Assembly (NCBI GenBank): GCA_021186555.1 | Contig: JAJKFL010000039.1 | Location: 18,580,733-18,644,732 of the forward strand | DNA: 64,000 nt | Reading direction: 5' to 3' | From: Reticulitermes speratus | Taxonomy: Eukaryota; Arthropoda; Insecta; Blattodea; Rhinotermitidae | In this document: positions 12,063-22,725 of the stretch, piece by piece | Layout: the number at the start of each line of letters is the position of its first letter | How positions within the stretch are numbered: the first letter of the stretch is position 1 | Position numbers and translations under genes: made by a program | Notes under the pieces: generated by a model | Told to the model about the DNA's origin: nothing | The model's input: only the letters and a program-made list of their open reading frames with translations | The model's database searches: none

Positions 12063-13077
12063 TTTTTTTACTGATTTTAAACTACTGAACAGGTACAGAC
12101 GGATCTGCTACTCTCAATAATTTTAGCTTTTTTTTTTAAACAGGCCTGAACCTTAGGTTATTTAATGACACATCTGCACTATTATACCGCTAATAAGATG
12201 TGAATAAATAAAGAACTGAAAGAATGCTACCATGGCCTATTTGAGGATGCTTGTCTAGCGCTTTACGGGAAGAGCCGTGAATACTCACAAGAAATATCAG
12301 TCAAATTGCCGGTGTCTTCCAATTGCCAATATGAGGCGATACCGCCACGTTATTGGTGAGAAGCCTGAAGTATGGAGGGTTGAACGCTGTAAAGCCTGAA
12401 ACTCGCCTAAATATCTTCAGAAATTCAGCTTTTACCAGCCTCGCTAAGGAAAAGTGCAGTATATTTCATCTTTATTGTAGAAATCAGACGAGTAATGGTG
12501 TGTGGGAAAATAATAGTTCCTTATACTGTGAACTAAATGAAATTTATACAAAGTCTGTCAGCGAAATGTCGAGGTATTAGGCATGAAATAGGATGATGTA
12601 CTTACCACTTCAAGAACCATTACTTTGTAAATACAGCAAACAAAGGGTTAATGATTATATTTTCGACATCGCAAGCTTTTAACAACACAAACAGCTGCAC
12701 ATAAATCTGAGGACCATTGTTGCTTGTTTGTGACCCACAACTTCCAGTCTCCGGGCATATCGATCGATCTTAGCTGTTGACAAGGTCTTCCTCTCGTGTT
12801 CGCAGAAGCATCCTCCTAGTTGCTTCCGTTTTCTGTACCCTTAGGAAAAAATTAGCTAATTAAATACCTTTCTACGTAACTGACTACTAGACTTACTGAT
12901 TGAGTAACTAATTGACTGAATGACTGTCTTGACTATGATGCAGGATCTTGCTTAACATTTGGAGGTAAGAGAGATGAGTAAAGAGAGACCTGGAGAAAAT
13001 TATATAACGAAAGATTCCTTAATTTTAACACGATCCCTATTCCGTGCAGTAAGATAAGTCACCATATATATACCAAC
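12063..13077. other. No gene recognised
   Basis: It starts with two short homopolymer T runs (12059-12070, 12128-12139). A weak CTGACT-rich patch lies near 12875-12935. The 75-codon frame at 12353-12580 has no recognisable motif. Confidence 0.45.
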
Positions 13078-13398
13078 AACTGCAGTATAATTAGATAAAA
13101 TGATACGCAAACATGTACTAAACCTACTAGATGTTTCGACCTTTTTCGGCCATCTTCAGGGAGGTATTCGACAAAGAAAAATACATTAATGTCTAGTTAT
13201 ATCATAGATGTGCAATCATACAAACTCTACATATTACAAAATCGGTTTTAGAATAAAACATTATTGCACATCTATGTTATAACTAGGCATTAATGTATTT
13301 TTTTGTTAAATACCTCCCTGAAGATGGCCGGAAAAGGCCGAAACATGTAGGAGGTCTACCACATTTTGTGTATCATTGTATCTAATTGTAGTGCAGTT
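13078..13398. mobile_element. Foldback repeat 1 with hammerhead-like motif in each arm
   Basis: The arms at 13078-13216 and 13263-13398 are inverse copies (about 136-139 bp each) around a 46-base loop. In the right arm the order is ACCTCC, CTGAAGA, an extra T, GGCC-loop-GGCC, GAAACATGTA, GGAGGT. ACCTCC pairs perfectly with GGAGGT (helix I), GGCC with GGCC (helix II), and CTGANGA...GAAA is the hammerhead core pattern. The left arm holds the same motif on the minus strand with a few changes (GGCC/GGTC, AGTAGGT). Hammerhead ribozymes are known from Penelope-like elements; linking this repeat to them is inference. Confidence 0.8.
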
Positions 13399-13669
13399 AA
13401 TCCATAATTTATTTTCTGATCTAAATTATGGTAATGTATAACTTCACTTTCTCAACAGTAATGCCGAACTGCTTGTAATTGTTTATTTACCAACAGCTCG
13501 AAGAACAGTTACATATTTACGGAAGCAGTAATATATATATAAACAACCAATTTCCTGTGCACAGTAGACCAGGGATCCACCACGAAAGATCGCTTACAAT
13601 TTAACCATCTTTTATACATTTTATATTTTTAGTATGTACTTGTATTGTTAGTTTTGTTTGTGTAATTCA
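13399..13669. other. No gene; AT-rich
   Basis: It lies between two hammerhead-like motifs. There is a TATATATATA patch near 13531. No feature is recognised. Confidence 0.4.
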
Positions 13670-13750
13670 TACTCTCACAAGACTCCCTGATGATGATCCC
13701 AGGAGGGGATCGAAACATGTTGGGCTAGCTTACAGAGATTGTAATACATA
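13670..13750 (+). ncRNA. Solitary hammerhead-like motif 1
   Basis: At 13687-13728 the order is CTGATGA, an extra T, GATCCC-AGGAG-GGGATC (six-pair helix II), GAAACATGTT, then GGG, which pairs weakly with the upstream TCC. The core CTGATGA and GAAA match the hammerhead consensus. The extra T before helix II is shared with the other copies in the window. No inverted partner was found nearby, so this is a single motif and not a foldback. Confidence 0.6.
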
Positions 13751-14072
13751 ATATCTAAGAAAGATAAGGTGTATTTTTTGATTGAGTATTGTGTGTTAGG
13801 GCTGAATGTGTCAGTACAGAAATAATGTACACCCTAATTTGTGCCCTGTTATTAGGGAGTCATGCAAGAGAAATCATCGTCGAAGTACGTCGTGAACTCT
13901 ATCAATCGTAACAACTAGTGTGACTGTTTCCAGCATTCACTGGTGCCAACATACACACATAAAATCAAAGCCTTACCTTGGCCGTAGACTCTGAATGTAT
14001 ATATTACTCTGAACTTGGTCTGTACACACACAAATCCAAAGTAAATATTTAAATCCTAACCTAGGTACATAA

Positions 14073-14163
14073 AAGATAAAGGTAAAGTTCACCCTAGTAC
14101 AAGCCATGAAGGCCCAAAGGGGGAGTAGAGTTATACCTCTACTCTTTCTTTAACCTCGGCGAA
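14073..14163 (-). mobile_element. SINE family D, tail fragment (copy 1)
   Basis: The plus strand reads GGTAAAGTTCACCCTAG, GCCATGAAGGCCC, GGGGAGTAGAG, CTCTACTCTTTCTTTAACC. It is nearly identical to the start of the copy at 26.9 kb. Only the 3' tail part of the minus-strand element is present; the tRNA-like head is absent. Confidence 0.75.
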
Positions 14164-15949
14164 ACTAGGTATTTACAAAACCTAAAATGTAGTCTTACTT
14201 TGGTCTCTTCACAGCCACATATATAGCCCCCTTTGTGGATTAAGTGTTGTTTTATGTACCGTGGAAATCCCTAGGCTTGGCCGTCTGTGACCGTGATGTC
14301 ATGTGCCGAGAATTTCATGTATAAGAAGCGGCATGAAAGCAACACAGGAACGGATGCGTGCGTTATGATTGCATTTGCTTGTCGACTTATTTCATTAAAC
14401 AAAGAAAAGTATTTCGAAGGGTTAGTGAATGAAAATTGTAAACATTTAAAGTCTTAGAACAATCCCTTTACTCTGTTATGCATTAGTACGTGCGTTTCTT
14501 TGCCGCCGAATATTCTTGGGGTTTGTTGATACGCCAGCCAGAACTAAACCTGAGTTCAGAATTTTCCTAACAAAGAGAACGTACCAGGGCGGAATAGCGG
14601 TGATAAAATTGTGATATTGTGATAAGTTAAAACTTCTACAGAGTGTGGATAAACATTTGCATATAGAAACATCACGGCTATATACAATTATTACAGACTA
14701 GTGTGACTGTGAATATCCATCACGTGACATGAAACGATTACAAGTATGCGCTGAATGACTTTGGGTTACTACCTGAAACTCATAAATACAGTGCACCTTT
14801 ATGGCCTGGTTTGCAATGGAGGCTCTAGTTACGTTTTCTGTCTCCAATTGAACCGTAAGTAATGATAGCTTATGCGGTACGTCTTCCGGCCAGGTTGCAT
14901 TGGCTGTGCTGATTTCGCTGGTATTGCTTCCTGGCAGAAGCTTCTATTGTTGGCTCCTGACTCGATTTACTCTTCCTTCTTAGTCAGTTTACTTATTACC
15001 TTAATACATTTCTTATCGCTGAGCGGTTGTGCTGTTTCTTTTTTATTTGGTCGTTCCACTATTGATATTGTAAGCTGTGCATTTACTCTCTTCGTGTCGT
15101 ACTCTTTACAGCAATCCGTTTAATTTCTCGTGGTTACCATCAGTCGATACGCTGCTTCTAACTCTTGTTGTCGAATATCGTAATGGTTTCGAACCAGTAC
15201 TGCTTATATTCTGATCGCTTTTTTGGTCGTTCTGTTATGCTACTCTGTCTGCTACATGTGCTCTGTATAACGTCTAGCACATTTGTTTGACTTTGTCGGG
15301 TTACTCGTTCACTTCTGCCGGCTGATCTAATATGCCTTGAGGCCTCTCTTGTCGGTGTGGGGTATGTTTAGCTTTAGGCAAATTAGTCTGCTGCGTTACT
15401 GCCGTAACTACAGATGCTGAACGTTATCGATTCTGCGTCAGACGTAACAAAGTGATTAGCTGAGTAAGGGCGTGATGGGCGGGACATGTAGTAGCGCTGG
15501 GGAAGAAGGAATCCATAAGTTGTGGTGTTTTTGTGTGAAGATTTCGGTGGAACGAAACATCTTGAACACTTAGGCGTAGATAAGAGGGTAATATGTGCAC
15601 ACATAATTATTTTATTTTAACGTATGGAAGTGTTCCGACTTTGTCATCATCAATGTCACTAAGTTAAATGTTGGTCTGTTGTTTGGTTATTTAGCTGGTA
15701 AAAAAATTTCCCTCTTTATGTAACTTGAAGCTTTTTTCCGTGTTCACAGTACCATGCTGCTCAGTCACATCTTAATGTACAGTTTGCTTCTGTGAAACCT
15801 TCATATCCAAGTTCCATTTTTATATTATCCTCCCCTAAGGTGTTCGAGCCAAATTTTATGTTTCTCGTTTGCTCGATGCATGCTACAGGTACCGTTGATC
15901 TCATCCTGCGTGATTTCATTACACTGTGAATGTTAGGTCAAAGATAAAA
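14164..15949. other. No gene recognised
   Basis: Several frames of 70-85 codons (14872-15123, 15383-15604) are not recognisable. The sequence is mixed AT-rich DNA without visible repeats. Confidence 0.5.
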
Positions 15950-16230
15950 AAAAAGCTGTTTGTGTGCACTCCATGAAGGCATATGGGTGAGTGGAGTTAG
16001 AACTCCATGCATTTTAACCTCGGTAGTAAATGGAGATGAGTGGTCAGCCTCACGCCCTGGACGCTTTAAAAAAAACCGGCCTGTACCCGTTGAGTAGGAG
16101 ATTAGATAGCCCCCAGACCCGGAATGGATTGTTTGGAGAAGAGACAAATCAGTTACTCCCGCCGGGAATCCAACTACGAGTCTTCGGTGCTCCAACCCGT
16201 AGTCTAGTCAATACACCGACTGCGCGCTCC
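15950..16230 (-). mobile_element. SINE family D, copy 2 with tRNA-like head
   Basis: The minus-strand head at 16230 has GCGCAGTCGGTG (A-box-like) and GTTGGATTCCCGG (decayed B box). The body on the plus strand shows TTAACCTCGGTAGTAAATGG, GAGTGGTCAGCCTCACG and a GTACCCGTTG block, as in copies at 26.9 and 28.6 kb. The tail contains CCATGAAGGCAT. A run of A at 15946-15954 flanks the tail side. Confidence 0.75.
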
Positions 16231-16867
16231 CCGTTAAGTGTGTGAACTGAGAATGCATAGTAATGGGAAATGCAAATGACGAAGGTCGTTAACAAATGCT
16301 GTCTACGGCAATGCAACGCTGTGCAGTGTGGTAGCTCGTTACCAGCAGTCGCAGCAGAGCGTTATAGGAGAGGAGCAACTGGATTTATTTAATTAATGAG
16401 AGTAATTACTGTATATACATTGGAGAATAAATATTCTGCACATTAACTAATTTACTTAAATGACGATACTGCTGGAGATAGAAATCATTCTTATTTCTCT
16501 AACCTCCTGCTGTATCCCTGTGTAATTTTTAATGCTTCCTCCTATTTATATCGCTTGCTCTATTATACCCTTTGTTTCTGGTTTCCATGTAGCTTAGCAC
16601 ACCTCGACGTTGTTCCATATCTAGTTACATTTTCATCTCTCGCTCTCTTATTTCTTTCAACCACAGTTCCATGAAGTGCATTTCTTTACGGCAAGAATGA
16701 TGTATGTCGATACTAGGAGATGACTGTGGCATGAAATGGCAATTTTAAGTAACAGTGGAAAAGGAAACGTCATATAGGCCTAAACAGGATGTTTTAACAT
16801 TTGTGAGATAGGTGGGATGAGTGAATAAGCATTGTTAAATTGGGAGGCCTGTTTTTATAGGGTATAA
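16231..16867. other. No gene recognised
   Basis: Short frames only. A TTAATTAATG patch lies near 16391. Nothing else is supported. Confidence 0.45.
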
Positions 16868-17182
16868 AACTTGTTCCTTACCGTAAAGGTACAGCAATCC
16901 CATTACAGGCCTGGAGAGGCCTTTCGGGTTCCAGGAGGTTGAGGTTCCCACATTTCTAGACAATCGGCTGGTAAGGTTGTCAGTCCTACGCACCGGTCGC
17001 CTTTACCCCCCAGGAAATACTCCTGGTACTCATTTTTTTTAGAGGCTGAGTCGACCCCATGGCCATAGTGCTACTGAAAGGATTATGTCAATGAAAAATT
17101 CCAAAGACACCATCGGGAATTAAACCCGCGACCTTCCGGCCTGTAGAGCAGTGCCTCAACCAACTGCGCCACGGCGTGCCCC
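16868..17182 (-). mobile_element. tRNA-headed SINE related to family D (family B)
   Basis: The minus-strand head starts near 17182 with a clear A box (TGGCGCAGTTGG) and a B box with one change (GGGTTTAATTCCC). The body shares a CGCCTTTACCCCC / CTGGTACTCATT / GAGGCTGAGTCGACCCCA series with family D (compare 27030-27090), but the tail (GGCCTGGAGAGGCCTTTC) differs. It therefore looks like a different SINE family sharing a central domain with D. Length is about 315 bp. No convincing target-site duplication is seen. Confidence 0.8.
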
Positions 17183-17355
17183 TCTTCCTCGTAAAAATTA
17201 TAACTTAGGTATAGGGATATTTTAGAACACAGTACTGAGAAAATTATCTGAACCTAAGAAAGAGGACGTAACATTATAGGAAAAAATACGTAATTAGGAG
17301 CTCCATAATTTGTATTCTTCATCTAATATTATTGGAGTTTTTGCAATCAACATGA

Positions 17356-17394
<39 letters not shown>
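17356..17394. repeat. (ATT)n microsatellite
   Basis: An uninterrupted run of about 13 ATT units. Confidence 0.95.
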
Positions 17395-17540
17395 GATATA
17401 TATGTTAAGCCAGAGCGTAAATATGTAAATAATCACTAAATATAGTTGAAATATTAAAATATCCACATAATTTTTTGACGTATTGAAAGTAATTGTCTAT
17501 CATATTTTTCTTGCTCTTCGCTTTAAATTTGATACTGTTT

Positions 17541-17564
17541 AATTTAATTTAATTTAATTTAATT
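17541..17564. repeat. (AATTT)n microsatellite
   Basis: About five consecutive AATTT units. Confidence 0.9.
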
Positions 17565-17794
17565 GTAATGTTTTGTTTTGTTTGATGGGGGTTTTCAACT
17601 TGTCTTGATTTCGTTCGTTTGTTGTCACCTGGTACTTGAACGGCCTGTGTAATTGGCTATTAGGCTGCAGTGTTTGGACGAAAACCAAGAATTGAATTAA
17701 ACTGAACTGAACTCAAGGGCGATAAAATAAGCGGAACATTTATCACATGCGATGAGATATGAAAGCACAAAAAAATTTGAATCATGAAAATTCT

Positions 17795-18010
17795 AGTGAA
17801 GAGACGGCTGAAGACACCCGAAAGCGTTGTTGGAAGGATTATATTTGATTGGATTTGAAAGGAGTAAGATGTAAGATTGTAATCTAGATTCAAATGGCTC
17901 AGTGTTGCGACTAAATGTGGGATTTTATGAATACGATAATGAACGTGCTGGTTCCGTAAAAGCGTGGCACTTCTTACCAACTAAATAACTGGCATCTTTA
18001 GGTGTATTAT
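17795..18010 (+). pseudogene. Non-LTR RT 3' end ([14 protein letters not shown] family), copy 2
   Basis: It is heavily decayed but colinear with the C-terminus of the 45.4 kb copy. Around 17805-17965 the frame pieces ETAEDTRKRCWKDY, then LDLKGV, IQMAQ and IMNVLVP align in order with a RPLGRPRRRWEDN...DLxEV...LAQ...MNLRVP pattern. It ends with a TTCTTACCAACTA remnant of the 3' UTR. A second partial 3' UTR-like stretch (TAATTTCTTGCCAGCTAAAT) follows at 18055-18078. Multiple stops and frame changes are present. Confidence 0.6.
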
Positions 18011-18105
18011 GGTTGTGTAAAAGTGGCAGTGAATTTGTTAACTCCACAAGACCTCGTAATTTCTTGCCAGCTAAATAAATATCATATTCATATTGCTACG
18101 GCTTA

Positions 18106-18360
18106 GGCGCGTGCGCATCCCCGAGGGGCGACTATTAAGATCGCCCTGTCCGTCCGTTCGCATGTCAGTTTGTACGCATATAACAATTCCAAACTGCGGA
18201 AGGGTTGGTCAAAAAATTTAGTACTTGAAAATTCTACAACAGAAAAGGAGTCGAGCCATGTCGTTACGGTTACAGTCAAAGGCAACAGAGACTTTAGTAG
18301 GTATGGTCATTTCCAGCTTAACTCACTAAATACTTACTGTAGCAAAAAATAGTGGCAGAG
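18106..18360 (+). mobile_element. MITE family F, left-end fragment (copy 3)
   Basis: It starts TTAGGCGCGTGCGC followed by GGGGCGACTATTA and ATCGCCCTGTCCGTCC, matching the left end and first internal block of the copy at 8360. The right half is not recognisable, so the copy is truncated or strongly diverged. The right boundary given is arbitrary. Confidence 0.55.
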
Positions 18361-18614
18361 TAGAATGAAGCACATGTTTTTTAAGTCTCGTTTCCGTTAG
18401 TTTTACGTTTTTAAGAATTTTAAGGAAGGGAACGTTGTTGTGCATTTCTCACCTTGTATACTGAATAACGGTCCACACATTTTTCACGCGGAAAATCAAA
18501 CCAACTATTGAAGGTTAAAGTCCTCAGGGCGTCACCGTGTTAATTGGTGACGTGTGACCAACGTTTCACAGGAGCTTACAGCCTTTATCTCCAGGGCTTA
18601 ACAATCGAAGATAC

Positions 18615-18642
18615 ATTATTATTATTATTATTATTATTATTA
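18615..18642. repeat. (ATT)n microsatellite
   Basis: About nine ATT units in a row. Confidence 0.95.
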
Positions 18643-20195
18643 AATACCCATTGACTTGAATTATTATTTATTTCCAGCGGGTTTTAAATGGTTAATTTAT
18701 AATTACAGGCTTTATAGAAGAAATTACAATTACCCAATAATTATTCTTGAATTCTGAGAAATTTGTTGTCAGTGTGGCCTTTACGAAGAATGATTTAAGC
18801 TTTTGTGTGTCTTTGGCATCCCATCAGTTTCTATCATGGCTGTTATACTATCGTGACATACACCATATGATATTGCTCTTTGATTTCATGTGATATTTTC
18901 ACACACTGCTGAATTCTAATATTATACACCTTTTCAATATTATCAATGTTAGGGACAACTATATCAGTTACGTACGTAACGTTGTAGTTTCGTCAAGTAA
19001 TGTGTGGCACATTGTGATGCATTTCTTTGTCACTTGACAATGACCAGTCAATAAATTTTATGCCTCTTATTATCTATAACATTTTATGATATGTGCTTGC
19101 AGTATTGGACTGAAATTCTTACGAAGTTTTTCAAAACTAGATTTCTGTGTATAGCTCTGCATCTGTAATGTCGTGCCTCGTTTTATATTTCGCTGTTGCT
19201 AAAAGCTTACGACTTGACGTAATACACGTATGTTGAATGGTTTGTTACAAGTCACATTTGTTCGCGTATAAACCCCATCTCTCGGTATTGTTTTATTATT
19301 ATTATTGTTGTTATTGCTGTTATTATCATTAGCTGTTATTTTCTAAGGATACTTAATTAATTAATGTACGAATTAGCATTTGAAAATAATTTATCGATTA
19401 ATTTTCACGTGGGTTTTATGTGATTATGTGAGTAGTTGTACTGAAGACAGTGAAAGCGTTAATAGTTATAATTGCTTTTGGAACGTTTGACCTCATTGAG
19501 ATTTCGAAAAAGAGCAGGCGGTGGATCCCATTCCATAGCCTACCGGAAGTGACATAATAGTAGAAGCAATAAGGTATATGTCCAGCCCTATGCTGTAAAT
19601 AATTCGTAGTACTTATTTCTCTTACTTAAGTAAGAATTTCTTTTAAATCTGCTTTAAATATAACATTAAATATAAATACATATTTGAACATCAAACGACT
19701 TTCTGTTTTATAAAACGTCAGATGCATGTTCAGAAAATGCTTTGTTCGATTTTACGCCGGAAATTTGCTGACTTGGGCTATTCTACTCGTGGTTTTCCTT
19801 GTTTCTACCGCAAGCGAAATGAAATAAGAAGTCTAGCTGAAAGTACGGTACGGTATTTTTCTTCCGCTCCCTTCATAGTTCGTCATGCAGCACTTTATAA
19901 TAGCACGTGATCGTCCTGGGAGAACTTTCTTTGTTTCCCCCCCCCCCCCCCCCACTGTCGGGGCAGACATTTTAGTTTATACGACGTTTCTGCCGGCTTT
20001 AAGATGGAAGTGTACTTGCTCTGTAAAAGCCATTAGATGAATCTATTCCTTGCTATTAGTCAGAAGCGGGATCTGTATGCAAGAACGGAATACAGAGTAG
20101 GTAATTCTTCCTTGTACGTGAAGACTTCTTGCTCATATTTTTGAAGGAAATTCGTCCACAAAAAAATCAGACCTTTGTCACAGAACTTCAGTACG
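18643..20195. other. No gene; one long C run
   Basis: Short frames only. A homopolymer of 17 C occupies 19937-19953. The 62-codon frame at 19722-19910 has no recognisable motif. Confidence 0.5.
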
Positions 20196-20237
20196 TCAGG
20201 CTATGTACGAGTGAAGAGTATTTGATGATGAATTGGG

Positions 20238-20780
20238 GTGGCTGTGAAAGGAAAAGCTCTCGCCTATTTCATTGTACTGTACCGGAATTTTCTTGCAGAA
20301 AGTGGGAGATATCACGACCAGTCTCTCAGGATACTCAGACTGTGGCCTAAGAGTGTAAACCGGGACTTTCTTTATAGAAGCTGGAATGCCAGCCCCAACA
20401 CTACTCTGCCGGGTTGTCGGCACTGTTTTCCAGCTCTCTTCTTGCTTGCCACGCTCCCTGTCGTCATTTCCCCACGTTACCAAATTTTTCTTCCTGCCTG
20501 CCTTCCACTTTGGGAGGGACTCTGTGTTCGGCCACCGTCCGGTTCTTCGAAATTTTCCTTTCGGCTTGGGGTTCTGAAATACATTTCGGCTTCAGTGGCT
20601 GGTGTTGCCCGGACTTCGGTGTTTTTTTTTATGTTTGGTTGTTCTGGCAACGCCGTGCGACCATTTTATTGGGTTTGCTATGAGCTTAGAGCCTTCATGT
20701 CTTTGCTTCTGTATAAAGCTATTGTGTGCAGTGGCAAGGTAACCGTATTGTATGTGCGTGTGTTTCTACTGAAACAGTGA
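20238..20780 (+). other. 180-codon open frame, not recognised
   Basis: This is the longest plus-strand open frame in the window. It reads MAVKGKALAYFIVLY at the N-terminus and has hydrophobic stretches (for example LPVVISPRYQIFLPA and FYWVCYELRAFMSLLLY), with no domain that I recognise. The region is locally less AT-rich, which lowers stop frequency in all frames: three other frames overlap it on the plus strand and one on the minus strand. There is no clear splice or promoter context. It is more likely a chance frame in GC-richer DNA than a gene. Confidence 0.15.
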
Positions 20781-21254
20781 GTACGTATACTGATTATTGT
20801 TCTTTAGATTTGTGTAAAATAAATGCATTGGTTGTTACCCGATTCAAAATTTGTTTGCAATTTGACTTTATTTGGTGGGATTCGCCTCTGGTCAGCGCTT
20901 CCACGGGCGTTTTGAGTGCTGTAGTAGGGAGAAGGAGGTGGGGGCAGTCTCACTACATCGTGCATTGGGCTGTCATTCATAGCTACGCAGCTAATCTGGG
21001 CATTTTTGCCATAACGCGTTTAATCTGAAGAAGTTATCCCATATATTTTTGCTTTAGTTTCTTCAGTATTTAAATATAAAATGATCAGGTTACTGGCCTA
21101 CAGTATCCAAGTCTAGTAATGGGGTTGCTACCCTAGCATTCGCATAGACCGGCAACTGCTTTAAATGTGACTTTATGAACAAGAATGATTCTGTCATGAA
21201 CTCAGGCTCTGGTTGGCACGATTAGTATATCCATTGAGGTACACAATTTCACAC

Positions 21255-21435
21255 AGCACGTCAAGGCAGCATCACCGTAGGTTCGTTTAGGCACGGAAGT
21301 TTACACGGAACGTCAGTACGTCACCGCTGTTAGGTTTATTAAGGCACGCAAGTTAACCCGACACAAATCAGCAGCGCCGCCAGGTTCTGTGAGGCATGCA
21401 AGTTCGCCCGACGCAAGGCAAGACAACATCGCTAT
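21255..21435. repeat. Three-unit degenerate tandem repeat, about 50-53 bp
   Basis: AGGTTC(G/T)TTTAGGCACGGAAGTT at 21279, AGGTTTATTAAGGCACGCAAGTT at 21332 and AGGTTCTGTGAGGCATGCAAGTT at 21382 mark three successive units spaced 53 and 50 bp. Each is followed by an ACACGGAA / CCCGACACAA / CCCGACGCAA block and a CAGC or CACCGC segment. Confidence 0.8.
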
Positions 21436-22454
21436 AAGAGTATCCCATATCTGAGCTACTGTAATTACGCCAACTGCCTAATATTGTGAAAATCTACTAA
21501 AAGTAGTAAAAAATTGAACATTTAGTTGATTGAGAATTATATTTTTTGAGTGGATTGAACGTGGGCCTTTAATCGTGACACGCAACATATGGCACTATAT
21601 TGCAGGTTGAAAGTTCGTAGCACAAAGAGCAATATGGATGAGACGTAGAAACTCTATAGTAGACATAATGCAGCATGTTGGTTGGCAAAGCGTCTGTGCC
21701 GTTGCTGTCGTTCTTAAGGGCGCGAAATTCGTCACATTTTCAAAGGGTGTTCTAGCTGTATTTACGTCATGACTTTCCCTGTTTTCTGGTGGCGGGGACG
21801 AACGTAAGCTTAAGTCCTTCTGTGCTTATTTCTCGATACTGTGCGTAGATTTGTCACTCAGCTCTTGTTCCGTGCTCTAATAGGCATTATCTCCCCAGAA
21901 CTCGGGTTGTTTCCCAGCAACTTCACACCTCTCAGTAAGAGGGACACACCTGTGTGATATCTGCCCTCATGACCTTTAAACTTTGACATTGCGTCTGTCA
22001 CTGCTATGAATACATTTGCTGCATTTAGAAGACGAAAAGGCTTCCTGGGTCTTTTGTGCTTTGAAACTTAAAGGAAACACGAAACATTTGGTTGGAGCAC
22101 AAACATTAAATTGAAAAGTTTTGTAGTGAGTATCGCGAAAGCCAGTAGTAACAGTCGTAACTTTGTTCATGACATTACTTTAAGTAGTCAAGCGTTGCTG
22201 CTGCAGATTATTCTGTTGCAATAAATTTTATTCCTCTATTAAACTCTTCCATTATATTTCGCTTTTTCGGGCTTCAGAACGTTTGCATTGAACTGTCAGA
22301 CATCTGAGGAGTGATATTTTGGACATCATATTTTGTAGGAACTTTGAAAGATGTACGTTAGTCTCGAGTATGCATGTATTCACTCCTTGTGGGCTGAGGA
22401 TAACTGCATGACAAGGAGGTTGATAATTGTATCTCTTCACCAGTGTTATTAGAA
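21436..22454. other. No gene recognised
   Basis: A 64-codon minus-strand frame (21976-22170) and a 62-codon one (22252-22440) have no recognisable motif. No repeats are visible. Confidence 0.5.
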
Positions 22455-22725
22455 CAGGAAAATAGGAGGTTAGGTGGGCGGTTCATGTAACACACATGCT
22501 AGGGATGAGAAATGCATGAAGCATTTGCGTTAGAAGAATTTCAGGGAAGAGGCCACTTGGAAGACTCAGGCATACATTAGAAGATAACATTAAAATGTGT
22601 TTTAAAAATAGGATTTGTGAGAATGGGCTGGAGAGATTATGTGACCTTGTGAACGGAATAACAAACCTTCACGTTCCATAAAATGCCATTTCTTGGCTAG
22701 CTCTGCGACTATTACTTTTTCAAGG
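22455..22725 (+). pseudogene. Non-LTR RT 3' end ([14 protein letters not shown] family), copy 3
   Basis: Nucleotide order matches the family: GGTTAGGTGGGCGGTTCATG (counterpart of MRWAGHV), GGGATGAGAAATGCATGA (MGExRNAY), GGGAAGAGGCCACTTGGAAG (EGKRPLGR), GAAGATAACATTAAAATG (EDNIKM), then CTTCACGTTCCATAAAATGC and TTCTTGGCTAGCTCTG (C-terminus and 3' UTR). Stops and indels break every frame. It is 5'-truncated in the same zone as the other copies. Confidence 0.75.

Noticed and set aside
17340..17400. Functional regulatory AT-rich element
   Set aside because: It is a plain ATT microsatellite.
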